DNA from: Diabrotica undecimpunctata
Taxonomy: Eukaryota; Arthropoda; Insecta; Coleoptera; Chrysomelidae
Direction of reading: 5' to 3'
DNA length: 64,000 nt
NCBI RefSeq assembly: GCF_040954645.1
Contig: NC_092805.1
Coordinates: forward strand, 14,216,741 to 14,280,740
This document shows positions 34,095 through 46,200 of the stretch, piece after piece. The notes under the pieces were generated by a model. The model was not told where the DNA came from and ran no database searches. It was given only the letters and a program-made list of their open reading frames with translations. Within the stretch, counting starts at the first letter, position 1. Every line of letters starts with the position of its first letter. The translations under genes were made by a program, and so were the position numbers.

Positions 34095-34910
34095 ACCTTA
34101 CAAACACTCTTTGGTTTTGCAATATCGCTTCGATAGTGCGGCTCTCCCCGTACCCAAACGTTTAATCCATTTTTAGTCTTGGTTAAAATAATACGTTTAA
34201 TAAATGAAAACTTAAAGTGCCAAGAGGTAGTGCCTTTTAGGCTTATTCTTTCCAATTAGCAACTTCAAAATCTTTTCCCATACGAATTACTTTGCCAAAT
34301 TGACTGAATACCTCATTGTATTGCTCTGGCCTGGTAATAACTTCTATTTTCTTTAACACTTGTTTGATTCTGCCAAAAACGCGATCGCTAGGAAGAAATG
34401 AGTGACCTGTGACTGGGTATATAAGTTGTGGCATATCTTCGGAGACTAATCTTAAAGTTTTAATGCCTTCCAAATTTGTTTCATTAAGTCGATGAAATAA
34501 AGCGGAACTTACCTCACTGGATCCTTTATGAAACTCATTTTCGGTCCATCTATACATGAAAGTTTTTTCTTTGGATTGCTTAGTTTTTGACGATCCTTGT
34601 ACAAAGCAAAGGTTCCTTATAAATATACAACTGTCGGCTATACTAAGCGTTTTGATCCGGAATCTTTGGCAATACTTGATTTTTTTGACAGTCGAAGCTT
34701 ATTGTAATTAAATCATCTTTAGTCTGTCGTAGTAGTGAATAAAAAGCCTTTGTTCTTAGTTTATGAACGCGTTTGTTGATAAATAGGTTTTTCTTTTTAT
34801 GCGCATTATTTGTTGCAACTTTGATTTGCTCATCAAATGACAAACAAGTAGAACATACATCCGTTCGTGGTGTTCCAAACGCCCAGTTGAAACGTTTGTT
34901 AAAAAAAATT
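34095..34910 (-). pseudogene. repetitive transposon-associated protein, N-terminal part
   Basis: The minus strand reads WAFGTPRTDVCSTCLSFDEQ, VHKLRTKAFYSLLRQTKDDL, ITISFDCQKNQVLPKIPDQN, then with frame changes YRWTENEFHKGSSEVSSALF, PVTGHSFLPSDRVFGRIKQV and NGLNVWVRGEPHYR. The acidic block expected between the LEGIKTLRL and PVTGHSF segments is deleted. The conserved Asp in ISFDCQ and the layout recall a DDE nuclease, but that is inference. At least two frame breaks make it a pseudogene. Confidence 0.6.
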
Positions 34911-35719
34911 CGAAGAGAATAATCTTTAACTTTAAGTTAGGACTTTGGAATAGCTTCAGTCTCCATTTTAAATTTAATACCCCAGAAGATCATACACCCA
35001 AAACTATTTAACTCTTAAGTGATAAATTTAATAAACACGTACTAATTCTTCTAACAAAATCTTAATAACACTCGAAGGCGTTGCAATTTCGTCAAAGATT
35101 GAAGCATGTAATACGCTGTGATCGGTCAAAACGGAGATTGCTGGTGTTGCCATTCGCGCACCGATGGAGATTGCTGTTTTTGCTACTAACCCTATTTTTT
35201 GACATTAAGTATGCACAATTGAGGATTTTGCTACACAATATCTTTTGAAGTTGTAGAGATGAACACAAAGATATACATGGCAGCAATAATTCAATTTACG
35301 AAAAATATGGAGATTGCTGGTTTTGCTTCTATACCCCTCATTTGGAATACGAGTAGATTGACAGTGTGCTGTGTTCTTTATCTTATATATAGGAATTTTT
35401 TAATAGAATAAGAATAATGGAGATTCTAATACTTCTTAATTTCTTCTTCGCTAATTGTAAGAAAATCATTAATACATGACTTTCCAGAATAATCTTTCTA
35501 TTTTCTATTTTTTTAGTGATACTTACTTCTTTGCTGATTGTAAGAAAATTATTTGTAGATATTTTTGGTTTGTGTTGCGAACCATTTTTAGATGTTATTT
35601 GTTCGTGTTGAATATTGAATCAATATTAAATTACTGTTTTATTTTTAGTGATGTTTATAAGTTTTTTGTTGCTTCCATATATACAGCAACTAACTCATAA
35701 CAATATTTTTCTTTTGTAG
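34911..35719 (+). other. BCAR3 intron 2, right part
   Basis: AT-rich. The word ggagattgctg(g/t)tgttgc or a close variant occurs at about 35132, 35164 and 35307. The intron ends in a T-rich tract and tag at 35719. Confidence 0.5.
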
Positions 35720-35888
35720 GACTGAATGTTTAAAACTACTAGTAGCTGTAACGATCTTAACATGCGCTGATGAATCAGAGAGGACCGACACGTTGAACAA
35801 ATGGATAGAAGTGGCGATAGATACAAAAACGGCGCTAGGAAACCTTTTTGGGTTTTGTGGCATTATGTTGGGATTATGTCTACCGCAG
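35720..35888 (+). CDS. Bcar3: BCAR3/NSP-family adaptor, GEF-like domain exon
   Basis: It follows acceptor cttttgtag. With the AG left by the previous exon it encodes RTECLKLLVAVTILTCADES, ERTDTLNKWIEVAIDTKTAL and GNLFGFCGIMLGLCLPQ, the central helices of the Cdc25-homology domain. It ends at cag before gtaagg in phase 0. This 169 bp exon is missing from any simple open-frame scan because it has no start or stop of its own. Identity is firm because the reading joins perfectly to both neighbours. Confidence 0.92.
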
Positions 35889-35949
35889 GTAAGGGAATTT
35901 TTACTTAAATTTTTAAACATATTATATTATTTAATGCTTCCTTTACTAG

Positions 35950-38900
35950 CAGGTGCTTTATAAAAAGCTTTAGTCAAGTCTTTAATATTGGTAGAATGGA
36001 AAAACAGGAGGCGTAGGGATGTGGCGACCCCACCGCCCAAAGGTGTTTTAACCTTTGCAGTCAGCCTAAGGTAGCAAGTAGATACTCTTCTACGACCCCG
36101 GTAGAAGACAGATCTGCTAAAGGGACGCAACCCTGCCTTAAGCAAGCCTTGACTTTCTCCACAGTCCCCTACCAAGGAGAAGTCATGTCCTAACCAAAAA
36201 TTTCCATCAAATTCGTACATATCCATTACACATCCTAACCCACTACCAATACGCACTGGCCTGCGCGGTAGTGAAACGGCTAAACCCCCCTCCTCTATTC
36301 ATGTATGTAAAATTCAGGAAACGAACGGCCCTCAGTGCCCGGCGACTACCTCCGACCAAGATAGCGGTCGGAAGAAAGACGGAGTAGAGGGTGCTAAGAA
36401 TCCCCGGGTTAAACTAGGCTACCATAGACGACAACCTATGCATATTGCTTCATTTAATGTGAGAACAATGTCATCAGAGTCTAAATTGTTAGAAATGGAG
36501 GAAGAGCTAAAATCAATAAAGTGGGACGTAATGGGTCTCAGCGAAGTCAGAAGAAGAGGAGAAGAACAATATACTCTTAAATCTGGCCACTTATTCCATT
36601 TCAAGGGAGAAGACAATTCATCAAATGGTGGGGTTGGATTTATCGTACACAAACGACATGTATCAAACATATTAAAAATAGAAAGTGTAAGTTCGAGAGT
36701 TATCACTCTAATCTTAAAGTTGAATTCGAGATATAAATTAAAATTGATACAAGTGTATTCACCAACGACAAGCCACACAGATGAAGAGATTGAAATGTTC
36801 TCTGAAGATATTAGAACAGCCCTGAAAAGTACTAAGACGTTTTATACTCTGATAACAGGAGATTTTAAAGCTAAGCTGGGAAATAAAGAAGACCAAAGTG
36901 AAACCGCACTAGGAAACTACGGCTATGGAGAAAGAAATGAAAGAGGGACCATGCTTGTAGATTTTTTACACCAAGAAAATCTTTTTTCTGTGAACTAATT
37001 CTTTCAAAAAAAGCCCCAACGAAAGTGGACGTGGAAAAATCCAGACGGTTTCAAAAAGAACGAAATAGATTTTAACATTAATTACTATTTAAATGGGAAT
37101 AAGCCACAATTAAAGATTAAAATACGTTTATTGACGTTTCAATTTCCACTTCGGAAATCGTTCTCAAAATACAAACATTAGTGAAAACAAAATTTGTTTA
37201 ATTTACTAATGTTTGTATTTTGAGAGCGATTTCCGAAGTGGAAATTGAAACGTCAATAAACGTATTTTAATCTTTAATTGTGGCTTATTCCCATTTAAAT
37301 AGTAATTAATTTAAAATGTCACAAGAAAATAGCTTCAGAACAAGATTTTAACATTGCTAATAAAAAAGAAATTGTACAAGATGTATCTGTTTTAAACAGA
37401 TTTACAATTGGAAGCGATCACAGATTGATTCGAGCAAAAATTCTGTTCAATTTAAAGAATGAACGAACAAAAATGATAAAATCAGACAATCGTAAATGGA
37501 CCCCGCCCGAAAATACAGACCACTTTCGTGACATCGTTGACTATAACCTTCAACAAATCAACGACGAAACACAGGTCGAAGTTTTAAACGAAAGTATCGT
37601 AAAAGCCCTTAAAGAAGCGGAGAAGTTGTGCTGTCCTAAAATGAAGAAAAAACATGAGAAAATAAGTCTCAACAATAAAAATCTGATCGAAGAAAGAAGA
37701 AGGCTAAAGGACAGGTATAACACAAACTACGCAGAATTTAGTCAACTCAGTGAAACAATAAACAAAGAAATCCGAAAAGACATACGGCAACATAACATGA
37801 GAGAGGTGACAAGGGTGATAGAGAAAAATAGAAGTCTGAAAGTTCTAAGACACAACATGTCCACAGGAAAAAAGAACATACATAAGTTAAGAAATAAACA
37901 AGACGACATTGTGACTGATAAGGAAGAAATAGTGAAAACAGTGGAAGACTTCTACAGACAACTCTATGAAACAAGTGAATCCAATGAAAGACGCCCCTTA
38001 CCAAAGATAGAGAATCAAGGCTCAGAATTAATGCCGAACATAACTGTTGACGAAATTAAAAATGCACTTCGGGTGATGAAGAACAATAAATCCCCAGGTG
38101 AAGACAGGGTAATGACCAAAAGCCTAAAACTAGGAGGAAATAAGCTCTTACTGACACTTGCTAAACTGTTCAATAAATGTCTGTGCGAAGCGATAACACC
38201 GACGCAGTGGAACAACGCGGAAATCATCTTACTTCATAAGAAGGAGATATCAGCGACCTTAGAAACTACCGCCCCATTAGCTTGTTGTCACAAGTATATA
38301 AGCTATTTACAAGAGTTATTACCAACAGGCTAGGAAGTAAGTTGGATTTCTATCAGCCAAGAGAGCAAGCAGGTTTTAGAGCAGGATATGGCACGAATGA
38401 TCATTTACAAGTAATTAAGAACTTAATAGAAAAGAGTGTTGAATATAACAAGCCATTAGTCATGATATTTGTTGACTACGAAAAAGCTTTCGACACAATA
38501 AGTCATCAAAAGATGTTAAAAGCCTTAACAGAGTGCCGTATAGATCATCGCTATATAAACATGATAAAACACATCTATCAAAATGGGACAGTAAGTGTGA
38601 AACTGGCAAATAAAAAGACCAACGTATTTAAAATAAAACGGGGAGTGCGACAGGGAGACACAATTTCGCCAAAATTGTTTACAACATTATTAGAGCATAT
38701 GTTTAAGAACGCAAATCTGAGTGAAAAAGAAATTAATGTCAATGGAGAAATGCTTAGTCATTTGAGGTTTGCTGATGATATTGTCCTTTTTGCTGACAGA
38801 ATCGATGATGCAGTATCGCAACTGGAGAAACTATACCTAGCCTCCCTACAAGTAGGATTAAAAATCAACCACACAAAAACACAAATCATGACAAATCTTG

Positions 38901-39545
38901 TGTTAAGCGAAAAGATTTCAGTAAATGGCATGCATATTGAAGAAACCACCTCATATAAGTACTTAGGACATGAGATACGCATAGGAAGAGATAATCAAAC
39001 GTGCGAACTAAGCCGCCGCATAGGACTCACTTGGGTGGCATTCGGCAAGCTAAGCTATGTTCTTAAATCAGAACTGCCTATGTGTCTTAAAAGAAAAGTC
39101 TTTAATCAGTGCGTGTTGCCAGTACTTACATATGGTGCAGAGACATTAACACTAACCAAGAAAGTAAGAAATAAAATTTGTGTTACCCAAAGAGCCATGG
39201 AACGATCGATGTTAGGCATTTCTCGTAGGGATCGGATCACGAACAAGGAAATAAGACGGAGAACAGGAGTGGCAGATGCCATAGAAAGAATTATGACCCT
39301 TAAGTGGAACTGGGCGGGGCACATAGCTAGAATGTCGGATAACAGATGGACACAGCGAATAATACAGTGGAGACCGAGACAAGAAGCACATCGAAGTAGA
39401 GGTCGTCCACCAACAAGATGGCCTGATGACATAAAACGGATCGACAAAAATTGGATGCAAACAGCACAAAACAGAAATACATGGAAAAGACTGAGGGAGA
39501 CCTATATCCAGCAGTGGATAGATCCGGGTTAAATGATGATGAGAA
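35950..39545 (+). mobile_element. nearly intact RTE-like LINE in a BCAR3 intron
   Basis: The element is about 3.6 kb including a GC-rich leader (35950-36437). The endonuclease frame 36438-36998 starts MHIASFNVRTM and has LSEVRRRGEEQ, QVYSPTTSHTDEE and ITGDFKAKLG; its SDHRLIRAKI block lies after the palindromic insert, near 37417-37440. The reverse transcriptase (37425-39532) has MIFVDYEKAFDTISHQKMLK, KRGVRQGDTISPKLFTTLL, catalytic LRFADDIVLFADR and KWNWAGHIARMSDNRWTQRI. It ends cagcagtggatagat and ATGATGATGA. Lesions are few: one stop (near 36998, before FFQKKPQRKW), a 263 bp palindromic insert at 37080-37342, and one missing G near 38242 that splits the frame. GDFNA reads GDFKA. Confidence 0.92.
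37080..37342. mobile_element. 263 bp palindromic insert with 13 bp target duplication
   Basis: AGATTTTAACATT occurs at 37067-37079 and 37343-37355; removing one copy plus the insert restores the LINE reading (NEIDFNIANKKE). The arms 37081-37182 and 37205-37307 are nearly perfect inverted repeats of about 102 bp with a 22 bp spacer. A 35 bp tail follows (gtcacaag...cttcagaaca). The outer motif gggaataagccacaatt recurs at 7573 and 11065. The target duplication length suggests LINE-type integration rather than cut-and-paste. Confidence 0.9.
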
Positions 39546-39904
39546 TGGAAACTTATCCTAGAAGATCTAAAATGTGGCCAAAATTCATAATCTTGACGAA
39601 TTAGATATAAGTGTTAGTGTGTTAGTTTTTCATTTATCTTTGCCTGCATTCGATTCTGAGAATAGATGTTTTCGATGTTTTATATAATATTTTTTTTTTA
39701 TTTATTTATTTATTCCACAACAAACACATTTTACAGAATAAAATGTAATTACAAGTAGCGATTTTGACATTAGATATACCTACATGCTAAGATAAAGTGA
39801 TCGAAGCGGATAGAAAGCTAGATTTAATTGTTTTGATGTTGGTGTTGAAGATATCTATGTCGCTATTTCTTTTTTAGTATTAAATTGCACTGCTTCATCA
39901 TGTT

Positions 39905-40625
39905 GTTATGGGCGAGCAGTCTGTCTCAAAAATAAAAAAAAAATCAGCCCTCTATGACTTAACCTTAAGTTAATCTTAGGTACCAAGAACTTTATATAGT
40001 TGATCAAGAATAAGTCTTTATATTTTAAGTTATTTACAATAAAATATACAAGTAGCATTGCTTGCATTTTCCGCCTCTGATCCAGTGTTACAAATTTGAG
40101 TTGTTTCAAGCATACTCCGGTAAGACACCAAGTATGGATAGGAATTATATTTTCTAACATATAGATATCTTAAACCTTTTTTGTATCTTTTCAATTAAAT
40201 CTCTATTTACTTCTGCATGGGGTGCCCAAACTACAGAAGCATACTCAAGATGTGGTCTTACCAAGGAATTATATAGTTTAATTATGCTATCTATCATCTT
40301 AAAATGTTTGATGTTTCTAATTATAAATCCTAACATCCTAAAAGCCTTATTAGTAGCAAGTTAAGAGAAGAGTTATCCTCCTTAACAAATGGATCACTAC
40401 TTCTAGCACAAACCACATGAAAATTGGATAGCACTAAATCTAACTTTCTACCCATATAATTTACTACTGAATTTATTTGACATAGACCACATATACTTAA
40501 AAACTGATTCAGTCACAAGCTTTTATCACATGTGCCTAATGCATAATTAGATATATTAAAATCTCCAACAATAAAGACATCTACATTATCACAATCAAAG
40601 CTATCATGATTTTAGCAGTGGACTG
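39905..40625 (-). pseudogene. jockey/CR1-type LINE, internally deleted
   Basis: The minus strand gives DVFIVGDFNISNYALGTCDK and GRKLDLVLSNFHVVCARSSD from the endonuclease. It then jumps to the reverse-transcriptase C-terminus: LGFIIRNIKHFKMIDSIIKL, NSLVRPHLEYASVVWAPHAE and LIEKIQKRFK, followed by KQLKFVTLDQRRKMQAMLLV. The LV-R-P-H-L-E-Y-A-S-V-V-W motif marks a different clade from the other LINEs here. A T-rich tail with TTTA units is at 39690-39720. Confidence 0.8.
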
Positions 40626-40689
40626 AAATTCACAGAAAACGGGCCCATTTAAAAAAGCAGTCTGATGTTCACGAGCACAATACGCGAAA

Positions 40690-41937
40690 CTGTCACTACT
40701 TACGAGCAAATCGCTGTAGATTGCATCTCTCAGATAGAAATTGCCTTAATTATAACTACTACAATATTTTACCAAAAAGTATTAAACAGCTAAGCTCAGA
40801 GAAGGAGATTAAACATTTCTATGAAGAATTAAGGAATGCATCTAAAAATATGAAAAAAGAGGAAGTCAGTATAATCATGGGAGACTTTAATGCCAGAATT
40901 GAAAAGGGTACAGTAGAAGGCATAATAGGCGAGTATGGATTGGGTATACCGAATGAAAGAGGAGAACGACTGATACAATTTTGTCAAGAAACAGATAATG
41001 TAATCATGAACAGCCAATTCAAACTAGCAGCTAGAAGGCTATATACCTGGAGGTCTCCCGCCGATAGCCCGCAACAAACAATTAGAAATCAAATAGATTA
41101 TTTTCTAATAAATAAAAGGTTTTGTAATGCGGTTACTTCAATAAAAACATATCCTGGAGCAGATATCAACTCCGACAATAACTTATTGCTTGCTGAACTG
41201 AGAGTAAGGATGAAAAAGACTCGAAAGTTGGGCGTTATAAGAACGGTGGATATACAAAAACTGAAACAAAGCAACGTAAAACAACAAATGCAAGAAGAAA
41301 TAAACACCAACATTAACGACATTGCAACACATAATAGGAAAGATATAGATACAATGTGGAACGAGATCAAAGATGTATTAATAACAACAATAAACAACAT
41401 CAAACAGGAAAGACAAATAAAACAACCATGGATGACACATCAGATTTTAGAGCTTATGGAGCAAAGAAGAGAGTTTAAGAATAAAGACACAGAAAAGTAC
41501 AAGGAACACCACAAAAAGGTACTTAAAGAAACAACATTAACAAAAGAATCCTGGCTGTTAGAGAAATGCTTAGAAATAGAGATCCTACAGAAAAAACATG
41601 ATATATTCAATATGCACAGGACGATCAAAGAAATGGCAGGAATATACAGAACAACAATGCCCACTGCACTGTTTGATAAAGATGAAAACATACTATTCAA
41701 TACGCAAGAAAAACTGGACAGATGGCAGGAATATATAGCAGAACTGTTCAGTGACAACCAACACATTGAAGTATATGACAACGTCGAGAATGGACCAACA
41801 ATAACAAAATCAGAAGTAAGATCTGCTATAAGTCGTCTAAAAAAAAAACAATGAACTTGACATTATGACAAAATTATTTAACCGTATATATGAAACAGGA
41901 ACTTTACCAAAAGATTGGTACATGTCCATATTTATAC
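40690..41937 (+). pseudogene. LINE endonuclease and linker, left part of an interrupted copy
   Basis: The open frame 40721-41854 encodes the second half of an AP-type endonuclease (KEEVSIIMGDFNARIEKGTV, IGEYGLGIPNERGERLIQFC, LYTWRSPAD, NQIDYFLINKR) and a long basic linker reaching TKSEVRSAISRLKKKQ. The terminal active-site motif reads SDNN rather than SDH. The first half of the endonuclease is missing. Downstream pieces (TKLFNRIYETGTLPKDWYMS) run to 41937, where another LINE is inserted. The element resumes at 42285. Confidence 0.88.
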
Positions 41938-42284
41938 TACTACTACTAAGGATTTCCACAGTTTTCACTGTCTTCCTTCACTCAACCGTTTTCTCCAATT
42001 TTCCCTGTCATTCCAGTCTCCATCTCGCAGGGTTCTTTTCTCCATAGCCTCGTCGATTTCATCTCTGAATGACCTTCGGGGTCTTCCTCTCTTTCTTCTT
42101 CCAATCGGGCTCCATTCTGTGATTTTGTTTATCCAGCGTCCTCTGCCCGCTCTTCTGACGTGGCCGTACCAGGATAGTCTCTTCTCCTCTATATAGTCGA
42201 TTATGTCTGATTGCACTCCCATTCTCCGCTTAATCTCTGCGTTTTCAATTCTGTCTCTTTTTGTAAGTCTACAGCTTCTCCTCA
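41938..42284 (-). mobile_element. 5'-truncated LINE (SEGRQ family), 347 bp, with 10 bp target duplication
   Basis: ATATTTATAC at 41928-41937 is repeated at 42285-42294. Between them the minus strand reads [60 protein letters not shown] and [12 protein letters not shown], with a TAGTAGTAGTA-type tail. The host LINE reading resumes exactly after the second copy (IFIPLLKKANTKKCEEHRII). Confidence 0.9.
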
Positions 42285-42955
42285 ATATTTATACCACTGC
42301 TAAAAAAAGCAAATACTAAAAAATGTGAAGAACACCGAATCATTAGCCTCATGAACCACTCACTCAAAATATTCTTAAACATCATCAATGCTCGCATATA
42401 CAAGAAATTGGAGGAGGGTATTGCTGATGTACAATTTGGATTTCGCAGCGGTCTTGGCACAAGATAAGCACTTTTTAGCATACAAGTATTGATACAACGA
42501 GCAAGAGATGTTAATACAGATGTCTTTACCTGTTTCATTGCAAACATCGATGACAAGGATGTAAGAATAATACATGCGTCTTGCAGACGGTTGCAATCTT
42601 TCGAGGTGTGGTGCTATCGTCGCATGCTCAGGCGTTATATCATCATATAACTAACGACGCAGTAATGCAACGTTTACAAAAAGAACCTGAGGTCCTGAAA
42701 TCCATTAAAGAAAAAAAGTTAGCATACTTCGGACATATAGTGAGAAATGAAAATAAATACAGAATCCTACTATTGATATTAGAAGGGAAAATAGAAGGAA
42801 ATAGAAGACCATGACGCCGCTGAATATCCTGGCTTAAGAAGTTAAGACAGTGGACAGGTATGACCACCACAGACCTATTTCGAACAGTTGCTAATAAAAT
42901 ACGATGGGCCATTGTGGTAGTCAACGTCCATAGAGGATAGGCACTAGCAAAATAA
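42285..42955 (+). pseudogene. LINE reverse transcriptase, right part of the interrupted copy
   Basis: It continues the element at 40690: ANTKKCEEHRIISLMNHSLK, ADVQFGFRSGLGTR and VLIQRARDVNTDVFTCFI. A deletion removes the catalytic core, joining straight to FEVWCYRRMLRR, KKLAYFGHIVRNENKYRILL, EGKIEGNRRP and WLKKLRQWTGMTTTDLFRTV. It ends with aataagaagaagc. Confidence 0.82.
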
Positions 42956-43050
42956 GAAGAAGCTGTAATAGTTTCTAAACAGTTATAACAAAATATATTC
43001 TAAAACATTGCTTTTACGGCTCAGAAGAGTACATGACTCATTGCAGATCA

Positions 43051-43224
43051 CAGTAGCACACCTAGAATTTGCCTCTGGGGGGGGGTTTTGGTTGGTCACC
43101 GAAAATTTTTTTATGATGCTACCTCCATTTTGAGTCCTTAAAACATGTAAATAACAGTGTCGGAATAGGGTCCTGGAGGGGGGGGTTTAACCCCCAAACC
43201 CCCCCCCCCCTGGGTGCGCCACTG
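43051..43224. mobile_element. 174 bp hAT-type MITE with G-runs
   Basis: GCAGATCA at 43043-43050 is repeated at 43225-43232. The left end is CAGTAGCACACCTAGAAT and the right end, inverted, is CAGTGGCGCACCCAGG. Runs of 8-14 G or C lie just inside both ends. An 8 bp duplication plus CAGTGGCGCACC-type ends fit a non-autonomous hAT element. Confidence 0.88.
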
Positions 43225-43299
43225 GCAGATCAACCATTGAACTGCTTACATGACTTTGCCATAAAATTTTCTGTTTAATACGTGTTCTTGTTTGTGATA

Positions 43300-46200
43300 T
43301 ACAGATTGAACGAATTTAAAACGGAACATACAATTTAATATATGTCTGTTTGAACTGCATTTGAAATAGAGGACCAATATAAAACTTGGACAAAAATAAA
43401 TCCATACCCGGTGATAGACATTGTATCAAATATCGTTCAACTATCTGTCTTCTTTAAAGGAAAGAGGAGCTTGTCTAATAGTCGGAGAGATAGAGCCGAA
43501 ATTTTGAACTGATCAGTAATATGACATTTCTCTATTGGAATATATTCATTGTAACTGGGTTAAGACTTTGCCTTACAGGCGGACGCCCCTCGTGATACAG
43601 GGGTGGCTATACAGGGATGAAGTTGTAATATTTTTCGGAAAAATTAACGATCGATAATATGGCTGAAAATTTGCCCAGAGTAAGATCTTGGTATAACTAG
43701 TCGAAATCCCAAAGGGCGGACGCGAGAGTGGATACATAAGGGGTGGCGGACAGGGGTGAAGTTGCAATTTTTTGGGGAAAAATTAACGATAAGTAATATG
43801 TCCGCCATTTTAATGGCTCATTATTTAGCCCCTAAAAACTCTAAATCCAAAAGAGCGGACAGCTGGGTTGGTACAGAGAGCCATAAAACGGGGTCAAATG
43901 TACCACTTGCCTGCGCATTTTAGGTCTCGGTAACAATTTTCAAACTGATTTTATTATGATATTTTTATACCGATTTATTTGAAAATTTGTACGCTCACTT
44001 CTGTTACTATTCTGAAAAGCGTCAAGTAGAGTTTTCCTCAAAATTTTCCAAAAAAAATTTCCGTAAATGAAAATTTTCGTAATTTTTTGAGGTAAAATCT
44101 AATTTGTAGAATCCTTTCGATTTTCTGTCAGTTATACCATGATTTTTTTCCAAAAATTTTCAAACGATTTTTCCGATAAGAAAAAAAATTTAGAAAAACT
44201 TTAAGAATTTCGTCATTTTTCTCACTCTCATTGATGTCATCACATTCATCATCTTCGTCACTTTCACTTTCAATAATATCACGTTCATTATCTGCTTCGT
44301 TTTCAATCACTACTTCTCGAACTGATTCTGGCATCTGAGGTCCACTAAACCATTTGAATTTATATGTTTCATCTTCAAACTCCCAACCATGTTCTTCAAC
44401 GATCAATTCTGTTGGTACTTTTTTATGAGCATTTGTCCAAATATTTGAAATATAATGAGCTCGCAGTAGATGTTGGTGTAATTCATCTTGACATGGTGGT
44501 AAGCTTGAAGCATCGAAATTTTTTAGTTTTTTTTTTTAAAGGCTCGTTCACATCATGCAACTTATACTGCCGGTTAAATAGTGAAAATCTGACATCGTTT
44601 ACTTTTCTTTTTGGAATTGTTCTCGTCAGTCCTGTTCCATATAAGTGACATATGAAAGTTTCTAAGGTTTCAAAAACTTCATTACAATCGAAGTCAGTTT
44701 CACCAAGTTGGAAAAAAGCATCTTGATACTTATTACATTTAGCGCATGCGTCTAGAATTACTGATCTAAATGAAACGCGCATCATTATTATTTTAATACT
44801 TTAAAATAATAATGATGCAAAATTAATGTCCAAACAGAATTTGTAAAATTATAATCAACTAATGAAAAAAAATTCAATCAATTTGAAAGTTAAAAAAAAT
44901 ATTGAAAATATCTACAAAGTAAATTTCAAAACTTAAAAAATTGATAATTCCACTATTAAATTGATTTTTATTAATAATTATTTGTAAAATGTTAACGGAA
45001 TTCTACAAATTGAATTTTACCTATTGATAAATAGAAATAATATATTTTGTATTTGATTATTAATGTAATAATAAATCAAATTTTTCTTATATCTGAACAA
45101 CCATTATTTATGCAATATAAATTTAAAAACCTTTTTATTGTAATAAAAAATAAGTAAAATTACTATTTGTTATACCAAAAATATTTAATAGTTAACATTA
45201 TAAAATTACTTTAATTTAATAAAACATCAAATATCAAACATTTATTCAATTAAAAATTAATTCGTAAAATATTTATATTTAAGAAAAAAATTTGATTTGT
45301 AAAGTAAATATGACTTTAGTTTGAAAAAAAAGCATTATCATAATATCATTTTAAAACTACAAAATATTCTATAAAACATTCAGACGATGACGTAGAGTTT
45401 TATCAAATGTTTTAGAAAAGTTTTTCAAAATTTTTTTTTCTTATCGGAAAAATCGTTTGAAAATTTTTGGAAAAAAATCATGTCAAAATCAAAATTTTCA
45501 TGTACGGAAATTTTTTTGGAAAATTTTGAGGAAAACTCTACTTGACGCTTCTCAGAATAGTAACAGAAGTGAGCATACAAATTTTCAAATCAATCGGTAT
45601 AAAAATATCATAATAAAATCAGTTTAAAAATTGTTACCGAGACCTAAAATGCGCAGGCAAGTGGTACATTTGACCCCGTTTTATGGCTCTCTGTACCAAC
45701 CCAGCTGTCCGCCCTTTTGGATTTAGAATTTTTAGGGGCTAAATAATGAGCCATGAAAATGGTGGACATATAACTTATCGTTAATTTTTCCCCAAAAAAT
45801 TGCAATTTCACCCCTGTCCGCCACCCCTTATGTATCCACTCTCGCGTCCGCCCTTTGGGATTTCGTCTAGTTATACCAAGATCTTACTCTGGGCAAATTT
45901 TCAGCCATATTATCAATCGTTAATTTTTCCGAAAAAAAATTACAACTTCATCCCTGTATAGCCACCCCCTGTACCACGAGGGGCGTCCGCCCGTAAGGCA
46001 AAGTCTTAACCTAGTTACAATGAATATATTTCAATAGAGAAATGTCATATTACTGATCAGTTCAAAATTTCGGCTCTATCTCTTGGACTATAACTAAGCG
46101 ATAGGTGGTTTGACAGCATAATAACTGCTTGTGTAGTCTAGTTTTCACAGTGATTCTAGTCAATCTATTTGGGTGGAGTTTTGACTTGTTCTTGAATGAG

